A DNA stretch of 64,000 bases from Paenirhizobium naphthalenivorans (lineage in GTDB: Bacteria; Pseudomonadota; Alphaproteobacteria; Rhizobiales; Rhizobiaceae): NCBI RefSeq assembly GCF_007992095.1, contig NZ_BJZP01000019.1, positions 1-64,000 on the forward strand. Direction: 5' to 3'. Below the pieces are notes generated by a model, which saw only the letters and a program-made list of their open reading frames with translations, made no database searches and was not told the origin of the DNA. This document shows, one piece after another, positions 40,616-48,382 of the stretch. How positions within the stretch are numbered: position 1 is the first letter of the stretch; each line of letters begins with the position of its first letter. The translations under genes were made by a program, and so were the position numbers.

Positions 40616-40746
40616 TGGTCTTCCGTATTCGCGACAGAGTTACCGATTTCTCAACCAAATAACCTTAGCATGACATGGCACTTGATGTGCATACTGTCGA
40701 AGCGCGGCCATCTGCGACTGCCCGGCGGGATAGGGGAACGGGATTT

Positions 40747-41118
40747 ATGCCGAAGAAGGTAATGATTGTCGAAGACAATGAGCTTAATATGAAGCTCTTC
40801 CGCGATCTTATCGAGGCTTCGGGCTATGAGACGATCCAAACTCGCAACGGTATGGAGGCGCTTGATCTGGCCCGCAAATACCATCCGGATCTCATTCTGA
40901 TGGATATTCAACTCCCAGAGGTTTCAGGGCTTGAGGTAACGCGTTGGTTGAAGGATGATGCGGAACTGCATGTGATCCCGGTTATCGCTGTCACGGCGTT
41001 TGCGATGAAGGGTGACGAAGAGCGCATTCGCCAAGGCGGTTGCGAGGCCTATGTCTCCAAACCGATTTCGGTGCCGAAGTTCATCGAGACAATCAAGACC
41101 TATCTGGGCGACGCGTGA
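40747..41118 (+). CDS. divK: cell-cycle response regulator DivK
   Basis: A 123-aa single receiver domain. The acidic pocket lies in VEDNELN (residues 8-14), the phosphoacceptor Asp in [13 protein letters not shown] (about 53), and Thr and Lys in VTAFAMKG and YVSKPIS. It signals through DivJ/PleC and DivL to control CtrA. Placement directly before pleD confirms the identity. Confidence 0.95.
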   Translation: MPKKVMIVEDNELNMKLFRDLIEASGYETIQTRNGMEALDLARKYHPDLILMDIQLPEVSGLEVTRWLKDDAELHVIPVIAVTAFAMKGDEERIRQGGCEAYVSKPISVPKFIETIKTYLGDA

Positions 41119-41131
41119 GGGGAAGGGGCTG

Positions 41132-42505
41132 ATGACCGCGAGAATTTTGATTGTCGACGATATTCCGGCCAATGTGAAGCTCCTTGAGGCGCGCCTGATT
41201 GCGGAATATTTCGAGGTGCTGACGGCTGACAATGGTCCGGACGCCCTCGATATCTGCGATCGCACCCAGGTTGACGTTATTCTGCTCGACATCATGATGC
41301 CGGGCATGGACGGTTTCGAGGTCTGCGAGCGTCTCAAGGCCAATCCGCGCACCTCCCATATTCCAGTGGTCATGGTGACCGCCCTCGACCAGTCGTCCGA
41401 CCGCGTGCGCGGCCTCAAGTCAGGCGCCGACGACTTTCTCACCAAGCCAGTCAACGACCTGCAACTGGTCTCGCGGGTCAAGAGTCTGGTCCGTTTGAAG
41501 ACACTGAGCGACGAATTGCGAATCCGCTCCGACACGGCGCAGTCGATTGGCATCGACGATCCGTTTCGTTTGAGCCAAGGCCGCCTTGAAGAAGGGGGGC
41601 AGGTGCTCCTGGTCGACAGCCGCGGCAGTTCGCAGGAGCGGATCATCAAAACGCTGAAGCCGGTGGCCACAGTGACTGCCATGTCCGATCCGCAGGCTGC
41701 TGTATTCGATGCGGCGGAGAACGCTTTCGACTTGGTGATCGTCAACAGCAATCTCGATGATTACGATCCGTTGCGGCTTTGCTCGCAGCTGCGCTCCCTG
41801 GAGCGTACTAGGCTTATTCCGATCCTGCTGATCACCGAGCATGGCGACGATCAGGCGATCGTGCGTGCTCTCGATCTCGGCGTGAACGACTACATCGTTC
41901 GCCCCCTGGACGCGAATGAGCTTGTGGCGCGCACCTTGACCCAGATCCGGCGCAAACGCTTCAACGACCTGTTGCGTAACAGCGTCAACCACACGATCGA
42001 ACTCGCCGTCACCGATGCTCTGACAGGGCTTCACAATCGTCGCTATCTTGACAGTCATCTGAGGATGCTTTTTTCCCGGGCCCAACTGCGGGAGAGGTCG
42101 CTTTCAGTGTGCATTACCGACATAGACCGCTTCAAGCAGGTCAATGATTCTTATGGTCATGATGCCGGTGATGAAGTGTTGAAGGAATTTGCCACGCGAA
42201 TCCGCTCGACCGTGCGTGGTGCCGACCTTGCCTGTCGCTACGGGGGCGAGGAGTTCGTTGTGGTCATGCCGGACACGACACCGGGCGATGCTGTCCTCAT
42301 TGCCGAGCGATTGCGCGGCATCATCGAATCCAAGCCCTTCGTGTTGCGCGGCTCTGGCGTGTCGCTCGACATCACCGCATCGATGGGAATTGCGACGATC
42401 GGCCAGAGCATGGACACACCGGAGCAATTGATGAAGCAGGCCGACGTAGCGCTCTATCAGGCCAAGAATACCGGGCGTAATCGGGTCGTTGCCGCTGCGG
42501 CCTGA
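41132..42505 (+). CDS. pleD: diguanylate cyclase response regulator PleD
   Basis: A 457-aa protein with two receiver domains (about residues 3-120 and 152-270) and a C-terminal GGEEF domain (about 285-455). The first receiver has the phosphoacceptor Asp in VILLDIMMPGMDG; the active site is RYGGEEFVVVMP, intact. It makes cyclic di-GMP on phosphorylation. Starts 13 nt after divK, preceded by GGGGAAGGGG. Confidence 0.96.
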   Translation: MTARILIVDDIPANVKLLEARLIAEYFEVLTADNGPDALDICDRTQVDVILLDIMMPGMDGFEVCERLKANPRTSHIPVVMVTALDQSSDRVRGLKSGADDFLTKPVNDLQLVSRVKSLVRLKTLSDELRIRSDTAQSIGIDDPFRLSQGRLEEGGQVLLVDSRGSSQERIIKTLKPVATVTAMSDPQAAVFDAAENAFDLVIVNSNLDDYDPLRLCSQLRSLERTRLIPILLITEHGDDQAIVRALDLGVNDYIVRPLDANELVARTLTQIRRKRFNDLLRNSVNHTIELAVTDALTGLHNRRYLDSHLRMLFSRAQLRERSLSVCITDIDRFKQVNDSYGHDAGDEVLKEFATRIRSTVRGADLACRYGGEEFVVVMPDTTPGDAVLIAERLRGIIESKPFVLRGSGVSLDITASMGIATIGQSMDTPEQLMKQADVALYQAKNTGRNRVVAAAA

Positions 42506-43055
42506 CAGTGGACGGGCGGATTGGCTCACCAGTTATGCCGGCCTTGGACGAGTTTAATGGAATTCCTCACGTCAATGCCAATGCACCGGATCGGGGGATT
42601 GCACGGTTACCCCTCTGATGGCAATGGCTTGGATTTCGTAATGTGTTCGCGTGCCTGGAGAGATTCAGCAATGCGGCGCATTGGGTGGGTCGTGCATTTT
42701 AAAGCAGTTTTTGAAGACTGTCTTGATGTGTCGATACTTTTTAATATTGCCATTGGTGGATTGAAGTAAAAAATCCTTCTCTGGCTGTATATCTTTCTGA
42801 TGATATTTTTTTAAAATATTTATATTTGATTGCGCTAGGGACGTAGCTTTATTCAGCTACCGTTTTGGAATTCTGCTCGTTTCCCGTATTGAGATTAATG
42901 CTCTCTTAATGTTCTCTATTGTCGTAAGTAAAGATAAGTTTTTTGAACGTAGAAAATGCTCTAAGCTGTCCTACTGCTTGCCATTTTAACCATAGGCAAA
43001 AGCAAAATGTGGAAGATTTAAGAGGCTATTGATTTTCCTCCTTGGTTGAGCGAAG
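42506..43055. other. long intergenic region with AT-rich core
   Basis: Between pleD and the sRNA promoter. Positions about 42700-42990 are markedly AT-rich with T/A runs. A plus ORF (42521-42769, 82 codons) has no domain, and its codon pattern shifts abruptly half-way, so it is not called. I see no gene here; it may contain regulatory DNA or acquired sequence. Confidence 0.4.
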
Positions 43056-43084
43056 TTGAACCCAACGGAAAGAACGCCTCTACA
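43056..43084 (+). promoter_or_regulatory. promoter of candidate sRNA
   Basis: TTGAAC (43056-43061), exactly 17 bp, TCTACA (43079-43084). Predicted start near 43091. Confidence 0.5.
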
Positions 43085-43090
43085 AAGAGG

Positions 43091-43266
43091 CCTGCCGATA
43101 CCCCATGATGCTCAGGTCCGCCGCATCTCCTGGGTCGTGGGGTCGGTCGGTCGGTATACAAGTGATAGCGGTTCCTCGTGCCGTATTTGTGTACTGACCG
43201 ACCCCCGTTTCCAAGAGAAATGGCACCGCTGCCGGACAGGCGCGGTGCCTTTCTTGTTTTTTTGCG
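43091..43266 (+). ncRNA. candidate structured sRNA, family unknown
   Basis: About 175 nt between a good promoter and a strong terminator. The central element is a long hairpin: GGGGTCGGTC (from 43138) pairs with GACCGACCCC (to 43206), and after a GGTC bulge GTATACA pairs with TGTGTAC; the apical part exposes a TTCCTCG loop closed by CGG/CCG. A CATCTCCTGGG stretch precedes the hairpin and could be an anti-Shine-Dalgarno seed. It is convergent with rpmG. No ORF fits. I cannot name a family. Confidence 0.55.
43222..43266 (+). terminator. Rho-independent terminator of the candidate sRNA
   Basis: GGCACCGC pairs with GCGGTGCC (43222-43229 with 43242-43249), with an inner GCC/GGC stem, followed by TTTCTTGTTTTTTT. 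Confidence 0.8.
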
Positions 43267-43332
43267 GCTTTGCCTGCACAAGGCCGGTGTTTGGGCAATA
43301 TTGACCTGGGTCGGCGGACAGAAAGCGACAAC

Positions 43333-43365
43333 AAAAAAAGGCGCGCTGCCTAGGGCAACGCGCCT
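43333..43365 (-). terminator. rpmG terminator
   Basis: On minus, GGCGCG-x-TGCC and GGCA-x-CGCGCC pair with one mismatch, followed by seven T (A-run 43333-43339 on plus). It lies 25 bp after the rpmG stop. Confidence 0.8.
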
Positions 43366-43389
43366 GATTTTCCGGAAAAAGATCAAGCC

Positions 43390-43557
43390 TTACTTGATCT
43401 TGGTTTCCTTGAATTCGACGTGCTTGCGCGCGATCGGATCGTACTTCGTCTTCGTCATCTTATCCGTCATCGTGCGGCTGTTCTTCGTGGTGACGTAGAA
43501 GAAACCCGTGTCGGCTGTCGACAGCAGCTTGATCTTGATTGTTGTAGCCTTGGCCAT
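43390..43557 (-). CDS. rpmG: 50S ribosomal protein L33
   Basis: A 55-aa ribosomal protein; start [20 protein letters not shown], ending [10 protein letters not shown]. It lacks the CxxC pairs and is therefore the zinc-independent form. The ATG at 43557 is preceded by GAGGCAGGACG. Followed by its own terminator. Confidence 0.96.
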   Translation of the reverse strand: MAKATTIKIKLLSTADTGFFYVTTKNSRTMTDKMTKTKYDPIARKHVEFKETKIK

Positions 43558-43647
43558 GGTCGTCCTGCCTCTAATAAACGAAGCCGTGGACGACCGAACG
43601 AAGCCCACGGCAAATCTGGCGCGAAACTACAAATCGCGCCGGAAAAG

Positions 43648-44832
43648 TCAAGTCTGTTTCCCCCTGAAAAGCAGCCGGCCCACCGAAAGCGCCACGTAAA
43701 GACCGAAGAAAGCGGCAATTGCCCAGGCAAAACCGTGATTGCCGGAAATGTCGATGGCAGCGCCGATGGCCTGCGGGCCGGCAACGGTGCCGACAGCGTA
43801 ACAGAAAACGAAGGCCGCATTGGCGGCGGCGAGGTCCGAACCGGTCAACCGTGAGCCGAGATGACCAAGGCCGATGGTGTAAAGGCCGGATACACTACCG
43901 CCCCAGAAGAGCAGTACAACCGCCATCAGCAGCCAGTTTTGGGAGAGCCAGGGCAGGGCCAGCGAGCCGGCAAGGCCGATCACGGCCATGGCGGTGAGCA
44001 GTACTCTGCGGTCTTTTATGTGGTCGGACAGCATGCCGAGCGGAATCTGGAAGATCATGTTGCCGATGCCCATCACCGTCAGCAACAGCGCGGCCTGCGA
44101 TTCGCCGAAGCCGATTCGCGTCGCATAGACCGGAAAGAGAGAAAGGCCGCCGGCTTCGACCGCGCCGAAGACGAAGACTGCGGCGGTCGCAGTTGGCACC
44201 AGGAAGATGTAGCGCAGGAAATGATTGCCCGGCTTCTCGTCGAGTTGTGGACTTTCTTTGCGCGCGACATAAATTGGCACGGCCGCCAGCAGGATGGCGA
44301 CGCCGCCTATGGCAAACGGCAGGATGCCCTCACTGCCGATCAGAGAGAAGATCAGGGGCCCAGAGGCGAAGCCCAGCGACAGGACGGTGGCATAGATGCC
44401 AAGCACGAGCCCGCGCCGGGACGGAGGGGCGGCGGCATTGATCCAGAATTCCGACAGGATGAAGAGCGTCGTCGTCGCCCCGTGAAAAACGAGCCTGAGC
44501 GGAAACCACATCCAGAACTGTTCGGCATAGTAGAAGCCGAGGCCGCTTGCCGCAGACAGCACGATTGCCCAGAGCATGGTTCGCGCCACGCCGAACCGGT
44601 GCGCAATTTTGGTCGTGAGTGGGGCGGCGACCATGGCCGCTATGCCGGCCATGGCTGAATTCAAACCGATCAGCGTCGACGACATGCCACGCTTTTCGAG
44701 AATGATGCTAAGCAGCGGCAGGCCGAGGCCGATTGCAATGCCGACGGCGGTGATCGCCGATATGGCGGCGACGAGCGAAGGCCAGTGAATGTCTTCGCGG
44801 TGACCGTTGGCGCCGTTCCCCGGATTTGTCAT
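43648..44832 (-). CDS. MFS transporter
   Basis: A 394-aa major-facilitator protein with 12 predicted helices and the motif-A-like loops MLSDHIKDRR and TTKIAHRFGVAR. The overall pattern resembles the YcaD-like efflux or small-metabolite group; the substrate cannot be told. It begins 10 nt after the NUDIX gene and probably belongs to the topA-rnr series. Confidence 0.88.
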   Translation of the reverse strand: MTNPGNGANGHREDIHWPSLVAAISAITAVGIAIGLGLPLLSIILEKRGMSSTLIGLNSAMAGIAAMVAAPLTTKIAHRFGVARTMLWAIVLSAASGLGFYYAEQFWMWFPLRLVFHGATTTLFILSEFWINAAAPPSRRGLVLGIYATVLSLGFASGPLIFSLIGSEGILPFAIGGVAILLAAVPIYVARKESPQLDEKPGNHFLRYIFLVPTATAAVFVFGAVEAGGLSLFPVYATRIGFGESQAALLLTVMGIGNMIFQIPLGMLSDHIKDRRVLLTAMAVIGLAGSLALPWLSQNWLLMAVVLLFWGGSVSGLYTIGLGHLGSRLTGSDLAAANAAFVFCYAVGTVAGPQAIGAAIDISGNHGFAWAIAAFFGLYVALSVGRLLFRGKQT

Positions 44833-44842
44833 CGGGCAGTCC

Positions 44843-45547
44843 TCAGATAACTTCGCGGAAGAAGCGACCGCGTCGAGAGAAGTAGAACGGCACGCTGGTG
44901 CCGAACGGCAAGGAGGGGTCGACGGTCATCTGGGCCTTCACGTCATTAAGTATGGTCTTGGTAATGCTGGGCATGTTCAGACCGGAAAGGTCGTGCATGT
45001 CAAGCCAACGAAGGTCGTGCAACTCGGTCGAATCGCTGATCGCTGTCGGGTCGACCCCGGCCTCGTCCGTGAACGTCAGGAAGAAGCGGGTGTCGAAGCG
45101 CCGGACATTGCCAGGCGGCGTGATGGCGCGCGCGACATAGCGCAGGCTGCCCAGATCGGCGCGCAGGCGAGGGATGCGATCGCGGCCGAGATCCCGCTGC
45201 CCGATGACGAGCCCGGTTTCCTCCTCAAGCTCGCGCAGGGCCGCAAGGGCCAACCCGCGTCCACGGGTGAGGGATGTCGAATTGTCGAGATCACCGCAGA
45301 GTTTCGCCAGGACGAGAGGGTCGAGATCGCGCATGAAGGGCTGCCGGCTGTCGCCACGATCGCGCCGACCACCGGGGAAGACATAGAGGTTGGGCATAAA
45401 AGCGTGGCCGCTGCCGCGTTTGCCGACCAGAACCCTTGGTGCGGTCGCAGATCGATCTATGAGCAGCAGCGAGGCGGCGTCGCGCGGCCGCAATCTCGCA
45501 GGCGCCTGAGAGGCGCGATCCTGTTCCTCGAAGGGATGGCTGGTCAT
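44843..45547 (-). CDS. NUDIX hydrolase
   Basis: A 234-aa protein with a NUDIX fold. The Nudix box lies at about residues 100-122, ending in LRELEEETGL (REx2EExGx form), preceded by PNLYVFPGGRRD. It cleaves a nucleoside diphosphate linked to another moiety; the length and C-terminal extension (KTILNDVKAQM...) resemble NUDT7/8/19-like proteins, but the substrate is unknown. Start 45547 overlaps the DUF983 stop by 4 nt (ATGA). Confidence 0.88.
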   Translation of the reverse strand: MTSHPFEEQDRASQAPARLRPRDAASLLLIDRSATAPRVLVGKRGSGHAFMPNLYVFPGGRRDRGDSRQPFMRDLDPLVLAKLCGDLDNSTSLTRGRGLALAALRELEEETGLVIGQRDLGRDRIPRLRADLGSLRYVARAITPPGNVRRFDTRFFLTFTDEAGVDPTAISDSTELHDLRWLDMHDLSGLNMPSITKTILNDVKAQMTVDPSLPFGTSVPFYFSRRGRFFREVI

Positions 45548-45996
45548 GGATTGGTCTTCGAGCCGAGGTCTTCGCCTTCGTCGCTCTCGCCGCCGAAGCC
45601 GTGCATGCGCAACGCCCATTGCAGACCGATCACGCCTCCCTTGATTGGCTGGATGGTGGCGAGTGCCGTGACCAGCCCAAGTGGTGCCCAGATCGCGAGG
45701 TGGATCCACTCCGACGCCGGGAAAATAAGATCAGTCATCATGAAGCCGCCGAGCAGTACATGGCCGAGCACTATGATCACCAGATAGGGCGGAAGGTCGT
45801 CGGAGCGGTGATGGAAGATCTCTTCACCACAGGCGGCGCAAGTATCGACGGGCTTCAGATAGGCCCGAAACAGCTTGCCGCTGCCGCAGGCCGGGCACTG
45901 GTTAAGCAGTCCGCGCATAATTGAGCGTCCCAGTGGTCGCTCGGCTTCAGCCTCTCCACCAAAGCGTATGGCTTCCTGATTCTGGCTCGTGGTCAT
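45544..45996 (-). CDS. DUF983 family membrane protein
   Basis: A 150-aa protein: a zinc-ribbon-like CPACGSG...CAACGEE element (about residues 33-60) followed by two membrane helices (about 72-95 and 97-120). This is the DUF983 signature; the function is unknown. Start 45996 is preceded by GGAGGAGA at ideal spacing, better than the TTG at 46026. Confidence 0.88.
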   Translation of the reverse strand: MTTSQNQEAIRFGGEAEAERPLGRSIMRGLLNQCPACGSGKLFRAYLKPVDTCAACGEEIFHHRSDDLPPYLVIIVLGHVLLGGFMMTDLIFPASEWIHLAIWAPLGLVTALATIQPIKGGVIGLQWALRMHGFGGESDEGEDLGSKTNP

Positions 45997-46022
45997 CTGG
46001 TTTCTCTCCTCCATGTGCGTGC

Positions 46023-48380
46023 TCAACGTCTCGGTCGCTTGGGCCGCGTCCCTGGCGTCTTGAGCGCGCCCCGTCGGCCAGATTTGTGGAACGAGCGCGT
46101 CGCGGCCGGCATCGGACGCCCCTCGCTCAGCATTTCAAACCGCAATGCGCCTGCGAGCGGTATGGCCTCTGCCAGCTTGACCTGAATCGAATCACCGAGC
46201 CGGTATCCCAATCCGGTTTTCTCACCGGAAAGCGCCTGATGCACTTCGTCATATATATAGTAATCGCGGCCGAGCGTCGAAACAGGAACGAAGCCGTCTG
46301 CGCCGAACTGCGGAAGCGTGACGAACAGGCCGGCTTTGGTGACGCCGGAAATCTGCCCGTCGAACTCATCGCCGATCCGGCCCGCCAAATGATGGGCGAT
46401 CAGCCGGTTGATGGTGTCGCGCTCGGCCGCCATGGCGCGCCGCTCGAAGGTCGAGATTTCCGCCGCGATGTCGTCGAGCGCCGCCTCTTCCTCCCGCGTG
46501 ATACCGCCTTCACCAAGTCCGAGCGAGCCGACCAGGGCACGGTGTACGATCAGGTCAGCATAGCGCCGGATCGGTGAGGTGAAGTGGGCGTATTTCAACA
46601 GGTTCAGGCCGAAGTGCCCGATGTTTTCCGGGCTGTAGATCGCCTGGCTCTGGCTGCGCAGCACCATTTCGTTGACCATGGTCTGGTGTGGCGTGTCGAG
46701 TGCCTTGGCGAGAATGCCATTGAATGAATTGGAACGCAGACTGCCGCCCTTGGCAAGGGTCAGGCCGATTGTCGCGAGGAACTCGCGCAAGGTCTCCTGC
46801 TTCGAGAGTTTCGGCGCGTCGTGGACCCGGTAAACCAGCGGCTGACGCTTCAGCTCCAGCGTCTCGGCGGCGGCGACATTCGCCTGGATCATCATTTCCT
46901 CGATCAGCTTGTGGGCGTCGAGCCGTTCCGGCACGTGGACCCGGTCCACGGTGCCGTCGGGCTTGAGGATGATCTTGCGCTCGGGCATGTCGAGTTCGAG
47001 CGGCTGGCGCCGGTCGCGGCCGCGTTTCAGCACGTCATAGGCATGCCACAGCGGCTTCAGGATCGGTTCGAGCAGCGGCCCGGCCTTATCGTCGGGCTTG
47101 CCGTCGATCGCCGCTTGCGCTTGCTGGTAGGAGAGCTTTGCGGCGCTCTTCATCATGACGCGGTGGAAGGTGTGGCCCGCCTTGCGGCCTTCCTTGGAAA
47201 ACGTCATGCGCACCGCGAGCGCTGGGCGATCGACGCCTTCTCGCAAGGAGCAAAGATCGTTGGAGATTCTCTCCGGCAGCATGGGCACGACGCGGTCGGG
47301 GAAATAGACCGAGTTGCCGCGCTTCACCGCCTCGCGGTCCAGCGCCGATTTCGGCCGGACATACCATGAGACGTCGGCGATCGCCACGGTGACGATCACG
47401 CCGTCAGGATTGTCGGGCGAGGGGTCGCGCTCGGCATAGACCGCGTCGTCATGGTCCTTGGCGTCGTGCGGATCGATGGTGATCAGTGGCACATGGCGCC
47501 AGTCCTCCCGATGCGACATGGAGGCCGGGGTGGCCGCCTCCGCCTCGGCGATGACCGACTGCGGAAAGATGTGCGGGATGCCATGGGCATGGATGGCTAT
47601 CATGGAGATCGCTTTTTCCGAGGCGACCGAACCGATGACGGAGAGCACGCGTGCCTGCGTCAGCCCAAGGCGGCCGGTACGGGCAATCTCGACCTCGACC
47701 AAGTCGCCGTCCTTGGCCTCGCCCAGATCGCTGGCGGCAATCTGCATTTCTTCGCCGCGCCGCTCGATCGGCATCAACCGACCGCCGCCGCCGGGCATTT
47801 CACGGAAAACACCGAGAAGCGCATTGCGATGCCGGTCGATGACCTTGATAATACGAGCGGTATAGGCCGGTCCGGCCCGGTCCTTCGAGGGGAAGATCTT
47901 GGCAAGAACCCGGTCGCCCAGCCCGCCGACGGGCGCCTTGCCCTTGGCGCGGTCGGCGCTCGACTGACGGATGGCTACCGCAGGTGCGACGCCCAATTCC
48001 TCGTTCCATTCCGCCGGACGGCCAATCAGTTCTCCGTCCTTGTCGCGGGTGGTGATGTCGAGCACCGTGACCGGCGGAAGGGCGCCAGGTCGCTTCAGTG
48101 ACTTACGATCCTTCTGCACCAGGCCGTCGTCCTCCAGCGCGCGCAAGACATCCTTGAGCTCGACCCTTTGCTCGCCCTTCAGCCCGAAGGCCTTGGCGAT
48201 CTCGCGCTTGGAGGCCCGGTCCGGGTTGTCGGCGATGAACTCCAGGAGCACTTCGCGCGGCGGAATTTCGCCATGGATGATGGTCGGCGTCTTGCCTTTC
48301 GCGCCAGCGACCTCCGCGCGCCGGCTCCTGCGGTTGCCGGAGGCGGGATCGGGAGAGCGGTCGCGCGGGGTCTTGCTCAA
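46023..48380 (-). CDS. rnr: ribonuclease R
   Basis: A 785-aa processive 3'-5' exoribonuclease. The RNB domain (about residues 255-585) has the metal motif ITIDPHDAKDHDDAVY; a cold-shock-like region precedes it; the S1 domain lies near residues 645-725; the tail is basic (Arg/Lys-rich). The proposed start is TTG at 48380, 2 nt after the topA stop, with AAAGAG upstream, suggesting coupling. Confidence 0.94.
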   Translation of the reverse strand: MSKTPRDRSPDPASGNRRSRRAEVAGAKGKTPTIIHGEIPPREVLLEFIADNPDRASKREIAKAFGLKGEQRVELKDVLRALEDDGLVQKDRKSLKRPGALPPVTVLDITTRDKDGELIGRPAEWNEELGVAPAVAIRQSSADRAKGKAPVGGLGDRVLAKIFPSKDRAGPAYTARIIKVIDRHRNALLGVFREMPGGGGRLMPIERRGEEMQIAASDLGEAKDGDLVEVEIARTGRLGLTQARVLSVIGSVASEKAISMIAIHAHGIPHIFPQSVIAEAEAATPASMSHREDWRHVPLITIDPHDAKDHDDAVYAERDPSPDNPDGVIVTVAIADVSWYVRPKSALDREAVKRGNSVYFPDRVVPMLPERISNDLCSLREGVDRPALAVRMTFSKEGRKAGHTFHRVMMKSAAKLSYQQAQAAIDGKPDDKAGPLLEPILKPLWHAYDVLKRGRDRRQPLELDMPERKIILKPDGTVDRVHVPERLDAHKLIEEMMIQANVAAAETLELKRQPLVYRVHDAPKLSKQETLREFLATIGLTLAKGGSLRSNSFNGILAKALDTPHQTMVNEMVLRSQSQAIYSPENIGHFGLNLLKYAHFTSPIRRYADLIVHRALVGSLGLGEGGITREEEAALDDIAAEISTFERRAMAAERDTINRLIAHHLAGRIGDEFDGQISGVTKAGLFVTLPQFGADGFVPVSTLGRDYYIYDEVHQALSGEKTGLGYRLGDSIQVKLAEAIPLAGALRFEMLSEGRPMPAATRSFHKSGRRGALKTPGTRPKRPRR

Positions 48381-48382
48381 TT

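Noticed and set aside
42521..42769. 82-codon plus ORF after pleD
   Set aside because: Composition changes abruptly inside it, no family, no clear start signal.
43018..43386. 122-codon minus ORF across the candidate sRNA
   Set aside because: It runs through two terminators and has no domain; the structured RNA explanation fits better.
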